DNA from: Xanthoparmelia taractica
Taxonomy: Eukaryota; Ascomycota; Lecanoromycetes; Lecanorales; Parmeliaceae
Reading direction: 5' to 3'
Length of the DNA: 40,312 bases
Assembly: GCA_033085395.1 (NCBI GenBank)
Contig: JANQBS010000319.1
Location: 1 to 40,312 of the forward strand
Positions 1-11,267 of the stretch are shown in pieces. The position numbers and the translations under genes are program-made. The notes under the pieces are model-generated. The model was not told the origin of the DNA, searched no databases, and saw only the letters and a list, made by a program, of their open reading frames with translations. Position 1 is the first letter of the stretch, and every line of letters starts with the position of its first letter.

Positions 1-4
1 AATT

Positions 5-60
5 GAAATGTTTTTAGGTCGATTTTTAGTAGCCTGGAAATGTTTTTAGGCTAAAAACAT
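5..60. repeat. Short direct repeat and near-perfect palindrome
   Basis: The 14-mer gaaatgtttttagg occurs at 5-18 and again at 37-50. The second copy runs into its own reverse complement: atgtttttag, one g, then ctaaaaacat (40-60), a 10-bp inverted repeat around a single base. This could be the edge of a repeated element cut by the window border. Confidence 0.6.
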
Positions 61-1860
61 CTCCCTCTGGTAGATAGTCTTTATCTTGTCTTTATCGTTA
101 TTTCGTCTATACTAGAAGATTATTATTACGAAGCTCGCGTGTAGACTTCAATTACGTAATATTCTATTTCTATTATTATATATTCTTTAGCTCTTTTAGA
201 ATCTTCTCTATCGTTTCTTCTATTCTTTTTTATTTCTTTTTATTCTTTATTTTTATTAGAAATTATCTCTATTTTCTAAAGTTCTTAGACTAAATTTCTT
301 AGACGATCGCGTTGAAGTGTGCTACTACTTAAGACGTTTTAAATAAATTTTCTTAACTTTATTTATTAATCGAGCTATCTTAACTCGTCGATATACTAGT
401 CTAGCTTTATATCTTCTTTTCTCTACGATCGATATATCGCGCTTTCGCTTTTTATAGTTTTACGTATAGCTTCGAAATTTCTTCGTTCTAACTCTATATA
501 TATAGTTATATAATCTTTACACTCGCTTAATATTAAATTCGAGTCTCTTCTAATATTATTTTCAATAGAACTTTAAATATTTTTAATATTTTCTTTATAA
601 TCTTCGTCTACTTCGCTAGTAATAATTATATATTCTTCGACGCGTCGTCTTTCGTTTCTATACCTATGCTAATTACATCGTGTTTCTCTTCTAAGCTATC
701 GCGTTTCTTTACTCTAAGAATAATAGCGATATTCTCTTTATCTATATCTTCGAGTGTCTTATTATCTTCTAAATCGCGATATATTACTATTTTCTTTTTA
801 TTATATTAATCGCTATACTTTATTTTTTATTAAATATATATATATATTATATTTATAGATTATTATTTATAGATATTAAATAGCAAGGTCTCTTTTTATA
901 ATACTACGTAGTAGCTATATACTAATACGAGAATTAATAGATATAAGTACGACTAAAGAAAAAGAAAATAACGCGAGATTTTTAAGGTATTAGATATCTC
1001 TACTAATTATACTAGAATATTTAATCTAACTATATAGTATCTAGTCTAGTAAACTAAGTTTAAATCTATTTTAAAAATTTCTATTCTTTTAATAAGATAT
1101 AATTAATATTATATAATACTTTATAGCGATAAAGAAATATACTAGAAATTATTTATTTTAAAAATTAATAGTTATTTATAATTAATTTAAGTTTTAAACT
1201 TAAGATATTTAGATATTAGATATTTTATAGCTATTATTATTTTATATATATTAATATCTTATAGCTATTATTATCTTATAGCTATTAATATTAATCTCGT
1301 TTAAAGACTTAAGATTATTTAATTTATATTATTAAAAAGTTAGATTATAGTTTTCTTATCTTCGCTCTTAAAGTTAAAGACTAAAACGAGAATTATAATA
1401 AATAAAAGTGTTTTAATTATTAAACTATAAAATAAATAAAAGCTTAGAACGTAAATAATAATATATATTATATATTAATAATTTATTGTAATTTGATATA
1501 AATAAAGAATAAAAGTAAGAAAGAAAAAGTAAAATATAATATAAAAAATAATAAATAAAGCTATAATTAATTATTTATAATATAAGTTAATTCGAGCTAA
1601 AGAACGCTTAATTTTAAAAACGTAATAATAATAGTAAGTAGCTTTAAAAATAGAAAGTAATTAAGAGATAATACGAATAAGTAACGAGAAGTAGCGAGAG
1701 AGTAGCGAAAAAGTAAGGAGAAAGAAATAGTAAGGAAGAATAGCAGAGTAGTGAGAGAGTAGATAGAGATGAAATGAACTTTAGCGTAGAAGTAAAGCGA
1801 CGACGATCTAGTTAACTAGCAGTTACGTATTAGTCTAGATTCGAAGAATCTATATATAAA

Positions 1861-1941
1861 TATAAATATACTATTAAATATAAATATACTATTAAATATA
1901 AATATACTATTAAATATAAATATACTATTAAATATAAATAT
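1861..1941. repeat. 18-bp tandem repeat, 4.5 copies
   Basis: Four perfect head-to-tail copies of tataaatatactattaaa start at 1861, 1879, 1897 and 1915, followed by a half copy. The copies are identical inside otherwise scrambled AT-rich DNA, so the expansion is probably younger than the surrounding mutation. Confidence 0.9.
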
Positions 1942-2320
1942 TTATAAGATAAAATAATATATTAATTTTATTACAATAATAACTTTATTTATTAATAATA
2001 AATTTCTTCTTTTATAATATAAGTATATTAACTATTATATTTATTATATACTTAATATAAAATTAATATATATATTAAAATTATAGTTTATTTCTTTTTT
2101 TTACTTAATAGAAAGAAATTAAAAGTAACTTAGTGAATTTCTTACTTAAATAAACTTTATAAATCTAGAACTTATTTCTCTTTTAACTTATTATATAATG
2201 TTAATAAAATTTAAAATGAAAATTAATATTAATAACTCGCGATAATTACGCGAAATTAATAAAATTACGAGATCTTACGCTTCGATTTATTATTATTAAG
2301 TTACGAAACTAATAGACTAA

Positions 2321-2376
2321 TTCGAAGAGACTTATTAACGAGCGCTAATTCGAAGAGACTTATTAACGAGCGCTAA
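2321..2376. repeat. 28-bp perfect tandem duplication
   Basis: Two identical 28-bp units beginning ttcgaagagacttattaacg lie directly head to tail at 2321-2348 and 2349-2376. A third unit starts (ttcgaga) but diverges at once. No coding role is visible. Confidence 0.9.
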
Positions 2377-3301
2377 TTCGAGATAACACGATATACGTAT
2401 ACTAGAACACGCCGATAAGGTCTCGCTAAAATAACGAAGTTAGGAAATATGTAGTTCGATTGAAATAGAAATTAGTTTAATCGAAATAGATATATATAAA
2501 GTATATATAACTTACTCGAGATAAAGCGAATACGTTTTATATATAGAGAGACTTTACTCGAAATAGAAACGAGATTCTAATATTTATACTAAGTATATAC
2601 TAATAGAAATATAAATTTATTAAACTTTTAGTTCTCTAATTTAAACTCTAGTCTAATTAGTCTTCGACTATTCTTCGAGAACTCTTATCGAAGGGACTCT
2701 CTATCGTAATTCTAATAATTAAACGTATACTTAGCATATTGTAGAGATAGAATGTATATATTGAGTATATGTATAGATCTTATTCGGGGTAGAGATCTAT
2801 ATGCATAGTATATACAGACCTTATCCGGGCTAGAAACGGATGTGCTGAAAAAAGTCTACCCCAGATGAACTATTACCTCGAATTTAGGTTGTTTTGAGAG
2901 ATAAGACGACAACAATGACCTAATAGCTCGCATGTAGCCCTTCATTTATTTCTCCTCGTTCGTTCAGGGGCTTAGCATTATGCTACAATCAAAAGGCTGA
3001 AGAGCGCCTCGGGTTTCATTCTATGCAGTCAGCAGGTAGGCGCCAGCCTCAACCCTGGCAATACGAATCATTTCGCGATGAATGGCACTCTCATCTTTTG
3101 GCATCTGCCCTGAGGCTTTTGAGAGAACCGACACAAGACTCTACCACTTCTCCATCTCGTCCTATACTAGCCACTGTGGACTGAAGTTCTTGCGAATTAT
3201 TCATACAACATCGTCAACCAGCATAACCTCCGTTCTTGCATGAGATTCATTACATATCCACCCAAGAGTCCATTACTATTCCAGCTCGTTCCCTAATCAA
3301 A

Positions 3302-4243
3302 ATGAACGCAATAGCAGGGAGCTTTACTTATCCTCCTCTGCACAGCAATCTTCAATTCGACTACAGTGACACTGTGGTCACCTCTTGGGTGACCAATGAT
3401 TCTTACCCTACCGAAGTAGTTTTTTCTCTATGGTGCTGGCTTCTTAATGGCCAGTCAAAATGGACGATAAGTATGACTGCATATTATCCCGTCCCTCCAA
3501 AGCCCGTCGCTACAATTCAGTTCCGATAGTAGTGGCCAATACGGAATGCTGACGAAGGGTCCACCTTTTCAGCAAGTATGATAGAAGCCGTGCCGGCAAA
3601 TGGGTCAAAAAGCGTCGCGTTAGACGTTGGTCCTACCTTAGATTTCCTTGGCCAATTTAACATCAACTACAACTCCGAGGATGGAAGTCAGCAAAAATAC
3701 CTCAGTCCGTTATTCACCGTAATTCACCATGTGGGGGAAATCTCTCCGGAGACCTGGAATCAGCAAGCTCTTTCCACCACCTCGTTGGGATCTCATGCGG
3801 GATCCACCGACACGCCAAAGACCACTTCAACCTTCAGGTCAGCTTCAACGTCCACGGGAACATCGACAACATCCAACCCATCTCGTCGCCTGGCGGCCGC
3901 ATCCACCGTAACCTTAACTACTTCAGCCACGACGCCAGCTTCAGCTTCAGCTTCTATAACAGCGCAGATAACATATCATCAAAGTCCTTCCTCAGCAACC
4001 GTCATCGGTCTATCGATTGGCATAACATTCGGCATCGCGGCGATATGCCTCGTTGGCTTTCTGTACTGGGTGAGGAAGAAGAAGATGCCCGATCGCAGAA
4101 GGTCCCATGGAATGTCTCAGAAGCCGGCTCCACTTGTGAGCGATGCAAGAACGAGGGGAGAAATGGACGCATATCAAAAACCTCTCGAACTGCCTGTCGG
4201 TCGATTAGACGCGGAATTGGAGGGCGGTCACCCGATTCGTTAA
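3302..4243 (+). CDS. Single-pass Ser/Thr-rich membrane protein (cell-surface sensor-like)
   Basis: Two exons are proposed, 3302-3470 and 3573-4243, joined across a 102-base intron. The intron has a strong GTATGA donor, a CTGAC branch site about 20 bases before the acceptor, and a ttttcag acceptor; it removes two consecutive in-frame TAG codons at 3527-3532. The join keeps frame and gives about 279 aa. The N-terminal half resembles extracellular domains of fungal Mid2/WSC-like proteins (DTVVTSW, LWCW). A Ser/Thr-rich stalk follows, then one transmembrane helix (ATVIGLSIGITFGIAAICLV) stopped by WVRKKK, then a polar cytoplasmic tail. No signal peptide is visible at the chosen ATG, which has good context (tcaaaATG). 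In-frame open sequence runs upstream to about 3227, so a 5' signal-peptide exon has probably been missed. The gene starts only some 400 bases from the RIP-like block. Domain family is inferred, not searched. Confidence 0.6.
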
Positions 4244-5370
4244 GGCGCACTATTCCTGCGTAGCTTCTATTCTATTATGCATCGCTTGTACGGTAGTACT
4301 GCTGAGAACTGTTCAAACGGTGGTTCAACTGGTGTTCATTAGCACGCTGTTTCCATTTCCAGTTATTGTACTGGATCAGATCAAGGGTCGCCACGAGAGA
4401 TTCCGCTGATTTCGGTTTATTCTGTGCTATCTGTACTGCCATATAAATAGTCTTAGGCATTCGCAAGCAATGCTCCCGCTAGCTCTCTAATTATTTCTGA
4501 AGTCTGTGCCATTGCAGTAGGGGACAAAGACTCTGCAACGGCGGACCTAAAAAATTAACCACGAGAACTGCATGCGGACATGGAAATTGAAGACCTGCAG
4601 ATATATCAGTATTTCGCAGAGCAATCCACAGGTCAGCCGCGCCGTGTTTGATCGACTGTAAGCTCGTGTTATGCTGACCGTGATCGGGCTGTTTTATTTG
4701 TCCGTTGTCTAGAGCGGGCTAGGAAAAGCAGTCAGCTAGATCTTTGACCCCGGATGAAATCCAGGTACCAGTCCTCAATGAGCCTAACTTCAGACACTCA
4801 CCGACATTTACTGTTGCATTCAACCTGCCCCCGCCACATTACTGCAGGTGTACGCATGGGCTTTCTCTGACAGCATAATAGTGAACATTAATGGAGAAAA
4901 AACCAGATTCAACCCCCACCGGCCAGACTGTATATGGGAGCTAAAGGAAAGGGGGAGGACTTAATTAGAAGAAAAAAACAAGGTCTGTAACCCTCTCAGA
5001 ACTTATCTCTTGCTTATCTTCCTCGCCTAAAGCTGTCAGCCTGATATCGGTAATTTCCCCGGCAGCGAAGGGTGCATAAAACTAAGCTATTTAGGTTAGA
5101 GCATCTAGTCAGCTTTCTGGGTAATCAAGGCCAGACCTTGAATACTAGCCATGATGACAGCTACAAGATCGACCCAGGCTGACAGCGCCGTAGCCATGGC
5201 TTATCAGCTTCCAGCTGAAGGATCTTTCAGCTTTCGCTGTTCTAACTTTGTGAGCTTCATTTATCTGGTCTCATCTTTGCGTTTCCTTTACGCGCGCCAA
5301 CGCTTTACATACATGCGCCAGATCCCCTATAGCCAAACAATTGGCAAGATTCTCTCAGTCTTTATGCGTC
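4244..5370. other. Intergenic region, no gene seen
   Basis: There are only short, unrelated reading frames here. The downstream part contains pyrimidine-rich stretches before the receptor gene that begins at 5371. I see no RNA gene or repeat. Confidence 0.5.
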
Positions 5371-6981
5371 ATGTCTACTGACCAGCCTCACAACGGAACA
5401 CCTGGTTTTGACCTTTACGCAGACCAGCGGGGCAGGATCATCGGAAGCTCTGTGGCAATCCTCTCACTCTCCATTATTTTCGTCTTCCTACGCCTCCTAT
5501 CTCGAAAACTCTCGAGAGCAGGATACTGGGTGAGCTCTTGCGTACTCTATCTCTCCGCAGGTCCGGTTTGGATTCCGGTTGCTGACATGTCCAATCTGAT
5601 CAGTGGGATGACCTATTTACCGTCTTAGCCCTAGTAATTCAATGCTCGAGTAACGCGTTTCTACATAGCTGACGCATCTAGGTCTTCTCGAACGTATGCT
5701 GTATAATGTTTTTGATAAGTAAGCTGTGGTTTCTAACTCAGGACAACCACGCACTCGCTGATCAAGATTGCAGAGCTCCCCGATGGGTTCGGAAGACATA
5801 TCTATATATTCGCCCCAGCCGATCGTATTGTCAAAACGAGGTTGTGGCTGAAGAGTCTATTCGTTTTCGAGATCTTCTTTCATATTGCAACAAGTCTCTC
5901 GAAGATTGCTATGTACGTTTTATTCCATGTCTTTTGTGAAGTCGTAAGCTAAATGGCCAATCGAAACTGTTAGACTAGCATTCTACTACCGTATCTTCCC
6001 AATCCTTGAATTCCGACGAGTCTTTGTATGGGTCGGAGTAGTTTCGCTAGTCTACATGGTCTCAGTCGAACTCTCCATTATATTTCAATGGTATTTTGGA
6101 TTGTTATCCCTCTGTCAGTATACCAGCTAAGACGCCCAGTCAACCTATTCACTACGCCTGGGATCGTGTCGAGATCGGCGTTCAAGGTCACTGCTTCAAT
6201 GTCGATGCTTTCTTCATCGGCAGCGGTTCTGCCAACGTCGTTCTGAATTTTGTGATATTCGTGCTCGTATGTCCTCCGATTGTCTCACCTTAAGACAGAA
6301 CAATAACCAATACCTGGGCAGCCGATACCACTTTTGTGGCGTCTTCGTACGACTCTCAAGCAACAGCTTGTCTTAACGGCTCTTTTCACCTTGGCTGGCT
6401 TGTATGTCTCGAGGGTCCATTTGATTTTCCAAACGTAGCTGACATTGATGTAGTGTCGTCCTGGTGAGCATCATCTGGGTAATCGTTCTCTCCAGGCTTG
6501 AGCACCAAGACGTCACATGTAAGTATACACCTTGATCCATCTCGTTTATGCACAACTGACTAAGCCGTTAGGGGACTACATCAACTCAGGCATTTGGTCC
6601 GAACTGGAGCCCAATATAGCCATCATCTGTGCCTATATACCCAGTCTTCGACCGCTCGTCAGTGTAGCCGGCCAACGTTTCGCCGATGCACCCTTGATCA
6701 CACAAAAAATGCATTCATCCAGCGGCTCATCTTCGAGACGAATGTGGGAAAGCGCGAAGCACAGCGCGAAGAGTCGGCCAAGCGATGGCACCTTCAGTCA
6801 GCTTGACGAACCTGATGACCTTCGGCCCTTGGGTCATGATGTGTCTGTTCGCGGTGGCAGAGTCGACGAGAGTCAAGCAGACGTCGAAGCTATTGAATTG
6901 CCTCAGCAGGGTATAAACGTGAGGACAGAGGTCATTTTGAGTACGAGTGACAGGCTGTACTATTATGACAGACTCTTTTAG
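5371..6981 (+). CDS. Pth11-type seven-helix receptor (fungal rhodopsin-like domain), nine exons
   Basis: Exons are proposed at 5371-5529, 5604-5633, 5682-5718, 5774-5912, 5974-6090, 6140-6266, 6322-6401, 6454-6518 and 6572-6981. They sum to 388 codons (387 aa), and every junction is GT-AG and in phase. The protein shows the family pattern: a first helix (IIGSSVAILSLSIIFVFLRL), a W-W-D-D-L motif after helix 1, helices around IFFHIATSLSKIAMILAFYY and VGVVSLVYMVSVELSIIFQC, a short loop QPIHYAWDR, a late Cys (GHCFNVDAFF), and DYINSGIWSELEPNIAIICA before a polar tail of about 100 residues. The family consists of plasma-membrane proteins, some of which act as surface or host-cue receptors in plant pathogens; many have no known ligand. 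Exons 2 and 3 are only 30 and 37 bases, and the ends of introns 2 and 3 are the least certain part of the model. The ATG at 5371 was chosen because exon 1 then opens directly into helix 1. Confidence 0.85.
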
Positions 6982-9900
6982 GGACCTTACGACAAGAATG
7001 ATCGACTGGTATGAATTCCAGGTAGAACGTCATGGTAATGACTTGCCGTGCACCGCCGACAGCAGAATCGTCCATCGCGAGTCAGTCCTCTTCAATCGCA
7101 TCCCGATTAGCACAAAAGTTTGGTCAAGTCCATAGAATTTCTGGAAAGTATTTGATGAACACGTGAACTAGCGAAGCGGCAATTGATTTCCGAGACTTCT
7201 TACCATACAAACAAAAAATGGCAAGAAAAAAAGGAAAGGCCGTCTCACCAATTTAATTTTGAGGACATATCCTCATACCTCTATTCTCGCTCCTCCGGTT
7301 CTCTTAACCGGGCGAAACCGAACGTCAATGTTCCCAGAACAATATCAGCGGCTCTCGCACCAGCCGCTTTTCGTCATATCAAGTGTCCTACTTCTCTGCA
7401 AGTCAACCAGGATAGCTGTACGATGCCAGCCAACCAGACGTGCAGCCATCTACCGGATACATCACGAATCAATTTATCCTCCCTATAGTAATCTCCGCAC
7501 GGTAAAGTACAATGCTGGACATCCGGTTGACATCGGTAGCCCAGTATTCATGTAACCGCGATACCATGAGGCCTTTTCTCCTCATTCACATACACCATTC
7601 TATTTCTCTACCCTCATTAAGAGTGTCATTCTACGAACCTTCAAAGATCTTGTGCAGCCCCAATCCGTCCGTCGAAACCTACGTTTGCTACCGTCATGAA
7701 CGCTGCGGGAAGTATCCTCACTGGCTCCTCGGTCTACAATCTCCAGACGCTTCTAGACGCACATGGGTCCATTCCACAGTTGCGGTATAGCGTTCCCGAG
7801 CCTCAAGGCTCTATCTTCCTCAAGACGTTAGTAAGGCGTCGCTGCAGCAGAGCGTATCGGGCTTCAGCAATGGCGAATTTTGTGGAGGCAGTGGCTGCAG
7901 AAATGGAGAAACAGGGTCTGCTGCCGAAGGGTATAACTGCCTTTCGCAAAGACCAGGTTCATGTGTCACAGAGTTTAAGAGACTATCGCCAACATCACCT
8001 AGTGGCCAAGCCGGCCATCGTATAAACCAAGGAAGATAGCGATGATTCCTCTGATCGGAGGTGAACATATCGTAAGCACTAGAAGAAATGGTGGCTTCTT
8101 GCAAAGACGGTGAGTGGGGACTACGATACAGGGATTCGTCTTAGGATTAAAATTAAGATAACACCTCCCTAGCGTCTTACTACATTCCCCAACGAACACT
8201 CAAAGATCGCAAAAGATATTTCTAGGGCGCAAGAAGATCCAACTCCAAAGGAATTTCCTCAGTCGTGTTCACGGCACCCTCTTTGACCCAGCTAGACTGC
8301 TAGTCAGGCTAGCAAAGGCCTTTACGTACTTCCAGGACTTGGCGTATAAACGAACACTTTTCTTTAAGACCACTATCATGCTGGCCCCCACAGAATCAAC
8401 AGCGCTACCCGAACAGAGCAAAAGGGGAAGCCGGAGGTCGATGAGAAATCCTGTTCGGAAATTAGTAGAGTCTACCTAGAGAACCGAAGTGCTAGAGATG
8501 GCGAGCAATCTGATTGGAGACACAGCATATGAGTGAAAGGAAAAGGCCGTTGGTCTTCAAATTCAGGGACAGGTAAAAATGAGCTGCTGGTCTTGCGAAA
8601 TAAAATACGGCTATTTTTGGTACTAATACTAGCCGTAATTACCTCGTAAGATTGGCAACGCCATATCCTTCGCTTCTGCACATGCTCTGGCATTTGCCCT
8701 ATCCACGCATTGATATCAATGGGCAAGCCCATACTTCTCAATTCCTTTCCAGCCGTCGATAGGGATGCCCCAGATCGGGATGGGGCTACTTGAAGGTCTT
8801 CAGCAATCCTCGCGGACAGCGTAAATAACCCGAGTTCTGACAATCTCTCCTACGACGATGTCTCGGCATCATGGTGGTCTCATACTGGTCCGTGCTTGAA
8901 GGGCCAAAGTCGTACGTTGGTCGCTTGGGAAAGCGCTGATTCAGTCCTGTGCTTTTACTGAATTCATCCTTCAGTGCATCTAATCCACCTATTTGTCCAG
9001 CCTCGTAAGCCGGCTAGGATGAAACTACAATGACGACCGACCATGAGGACGCCAAATTCCTGGTAGAAATGCTGGAAGAGCAAGCGCGCCACACCCTCCC
9101 ACAGCTACCGCACGAATTACGGGTACATACACAAAGACCACAAGAAGGGAGATAAGAAAGAGGAGGTCATAGCCACAAGTTCCGACGCCCGCTCAACTCA
9201 CACCCGCTTGATGTCAGGCCCGAGCAACCCTCACGGCCTCCTACCTTAGAAATCTGCTATTCCACTAATTAAACGAATACCTCCCGTGGCTACCCACCAA
9301 AACCATTGTCTTCAAGGATTGGCCCTCAGAAACAAACCCCTCTAACCCTCCACACACCTTCCTTCCCGTACCCTCCTACCCTCTGCTCCCTCTTCATCGA
9401 TGCATACTGGACCACAAGCCTGCCACTACTTAAGCGCTCTGGTCCGCACAGTAGAGCCGATCACCACCGCCACCATCTCAAAGCCATCTTCCCAGTCACG
9501 CACAGCCGCAGTATGCTCTACAGTCCTTACCAGCTTACCGCGAGAAGCTATACCTTCGCTAAGGTCGCCTGCTTCACGTCCCTTTGGCTCTACAATTGGC
9601 ACTGCCTGCCTGACTAAGGCTCATGACTTGCGCCCAGAGCCAGCTATCGCCGTACCCAGACCGCAGAACGGCGGAATGTGGCAGCAAGCCCCGAAGAGCA
9701 GGAGACCAATTGCTCAAGGAGAGAAAGAGCAATACACGATGCGCGCGCGGAGGTGGTTAAAGAGCAGGGATGAATATATGAGAAAGCCAAGCTTACAGCA
9801 AAGGAGCCCGCACTACTCCGGCGCATGGCGTTACGAAGTTCGTGGCATGCTGTCAAATATGTGGAAGGGACGTCGCTATATCACGGTGTGTGCTGAGGTT

Positions 9901-10199
9901 CTGAAAGCCGGTGATTGGGAGCATCAAGTCACGAATGGGGTATGAGGGTGGGGACAGGAGTATTACATTTGACACGGTATAGAGGGAAGGGTTGGCCATT
10001 ACAGCCAAGCGCAGGAGCATTGTAGCCGGAGAATGGGAGTGGTGATGGAATGTCAGGTCCACTATGACTGAGGGCAAAACCGCAAGAGGCAGCATATCTA
10101 AGTGTCATTGAAGTCTATATGGTCTCGGGGGATGAGCATTACCCATCTCAGAACTTCCAAGCATACAATCACTCCTCTACCGTATCTGCTCCACCCCAA
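6982..10199. other. 3.2-kb stretch without a supportable gene
   Basis: Several short reading frames overlap here on both strands, none with a recognisable domain. The most protein-like is 7696-8025 (+), listed separately. A minus-strand frame near 8472-8843 contains a plausible helical stretch (GLPIDINAWIGQMPEHVQ), and a plus-strand frame at 9400-9945 is open for 181 codons, but neither has homology I can recognise or clean splice partners. The region may hold decayed genes. Confidence 0.4.
7696..8025 (+). CDS. Hypothetical protein fragment
   Basis: This is an ATG-started frame of 109 codons. Its C-terminal half looks like real protein, with an amphipathic helix (MANFVEAVAAEMEKQGLLP) followed by KDQVHVSQSLRDYRQHH. 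I do not recognise the family. There is no clear upstream exon, and the frame could be the last exon of an unannotated gene or a relic. No membrane segment or signal peptide is present. Confidence is low because nothing but composition supports it. Confidence 0.2.
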   Translation: MNAAGSILTGSSVYNLQTLLDAHGSIPQLRYSVPEPQGSIFLKTLVRRRCSRAYRASAMANFVEAVAAEMEKQGLLPKGITAFRKDQVHVSQSLRDYRQHHLVAKPAIV

Positions 10200-11267
10200 T
10201 CACCCTCCCACCCATCGCCCCTCCCCCCCAATAAACCCCTCCTCACCGAACAACCCCGCAACCCTCAAATACATCTCATCATCCTTCATCTTATGCGGAT
10301 TAACCGCCCTCTCATCCATCGGTCCCACCTCCACATTATCGCCCTTACTCAACCGCCCCCGCCCATCCTCCGACACATCAAACGCCCTCGTATCATCCAA
10401 CTCCACGAAATCGAAGTTGGCTTTTGCCTCGTAGAGCAGTCTGCCTATGAGCACGTCCTCCGCGAGGTCGGAGATGGGGTTCGCGGTGTGGGTGGAGGCG
10501 ATGAGACGGACGAGGTCCCAGGAGAGGGTGTAGAATTGGCCGCCGGGGGTGCTGAAGGGGCGGTCGGGGCGGATGAGGCGGCGGGCGATGAGGGTGCCGT
10601 TGTTGCTTTCGTTATGGTTGTGATTGGTCTCATCATTAGTAGTAGGAGCAGCAGAGCGTTGCATAGGATGTAAGCGCGGGACGATGAATTCCTTATAGAA
10701 GCGCTCAGTGTCGAGAAAGCTATCATCGTCGATTTTAGACACGAATTGCCACGGCGCATTATGAGCCCCCAACGCCTCACTATTATCAACCACGAGCTTC
10801 AGGAACTCGACGCTCTTGAGGGTATTAGCGACCTTTGCGCTTTCTTCCAGGTTTTCCAAGACGATCAAATCGCCATAGGTGTCGTTTTCGTGCTTGATGA
10901 GCGGTTGCCATAGCGGTGAGGGTTTAGCGATGACGAAGCGGGTGTCGAAGGCGAGGTTGGGGTAGAGGGTTTGCCAGGTGGCGCGGATGATGTTGCGGCG
11001 GCGCTGGGAAGGGTAGGCGGATATGGTTGCTAGGAGCCATGTAGGTTGTTGTTCTTGTTGTTGCTGCTGATCGTGGTGGGAGGGAGGTCCTTGTTGCTGG
11101 GGAAGGTGAGAGCATGGACGAGGTGATTGGTCGTGAGATTGGGCGAAAGGCGAGGGGATTGATAGAGTGTCTAGGTTAGGGCGCGGAGTGAGTGTGAGGG
11201 CGGTGAGGAAGACGAGGACAATGGCCGAGAGAGAGAGATAAAGCGTCCGCTGAGAGAAAGAAGGCAT
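10200..11267 (-). CDS. Family GT31 beta-1,3-galactosyltransferase-like type II membrane protein
   Basis: A single-exon gene of 355 aa. It starts with a short cytoplasmic segment and a signal anchor at about residues 9-27 (LYLSLSAIVLVFLTALTL), then a Gln/Pro-rich stem (about 55-74), then the catalytic region. Conserved features of galactosyltransferase family 31 are present: RRNIIRATW near residue 90, the metal-binding DDD at 180-182 in FVSKIDDDSF, GGQFYTLSWDLV, and the EDVLIGRLL motif near the C-terminus. Such enzymes use a UDP-sugar, usually UDP-galactose, to extend glycans in the Golgi; the exact acceptor cannot be read from sequence. The stop lies on the minus strand at 10202-10200. Both neighbours are empty regions and no cluster partner is visible. 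A low-complexity Asn/His/Glu-rich loop follows the DDD motif and may be a lineage-specific insertion. Confidence 0.88.
   Translation of the reverse strand: MPSFSQRTLYLSLSAIVLVFLTALTLTPRPNLDTLSIPSPFAQSHDQSPRPCSHLPQQQGPPSHHDQQQQQEQQPTWLLATISAYPSQRRRNIIRATWQTLYPNLAFDTRFVIAKPSPLWQPLIKHENDTYGDLIVLENLEESAKVANTLKSVEFLKLVVDNSEALGAHNAPWQFVSKIDDDSFLDTERFYKEFIVPRLHPMQRSAAPTTNDETNHNHNESNNGTLIARRLIRPDRPFSTPGGQFYTLSWDLVRLIASTHTANPISDLAEDVLIGRLLYEAKANFDFVELDDTRAFDVSEDGRGRLSKGDNVEVGPMDERAVNPHKMKDDEMYLRVAGLFGEEGFIGGEGRWVGG

Larger units (their letters stand above)
1..2830. repeat. AT-rich RIP-like block
   Basis: This stretch is extremely rich in A and T, full of TpA steps, and poor in CpA and TpG, while CpG-containing words such as cgatcgcg are still frequent. 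That is the signature expected when repeat-induced point mutation turns CpA into TpA in repeated DNA. No open reading frame of at least 60 codons is seen before about 3230, on either strand. The composition changes abruptly near 2830 to ordinary gene-like sequence. The block is most likely the remains of one or more transposons, but no transposase, reverse transcriptase or terminal repeat can be recognised. An alternative is a centromeric or subtelomeric AT-rich isochore. The RIP reading is inference from composition by eye; no index was calculated. Confidence 0.8.

Noticed and set aside
1..2830. CRISPR-like or satellite reading of the AT-rich repeats
   Set aside because: The repeats lack regularly spaced unique spacers, and the genome is eukaryotic; the 18-bp and 28-bp arrays are simple tandem repeats.
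3527..3532. Two consecutive in-frame TAG codons in the membrane-protein gene
   Set aside because: A 102-base intron with strong donor, branch site and acceptor (3471-3572) removes them and keeps frame, so readthrough or pseudogene status need not be assumed.
8472..8843. Minus-strand frame of 123 codons
   Set aside because: It contains a helical-looking stretch but no recognised domain, no neighbouring exons and unsupported ends.
9400..9945. Plus-strand frame of 181 codons
   Set aside because: Low-complexity Ser/Pro/Arg composition, no domain and competing frames on both strands; treated as chance.
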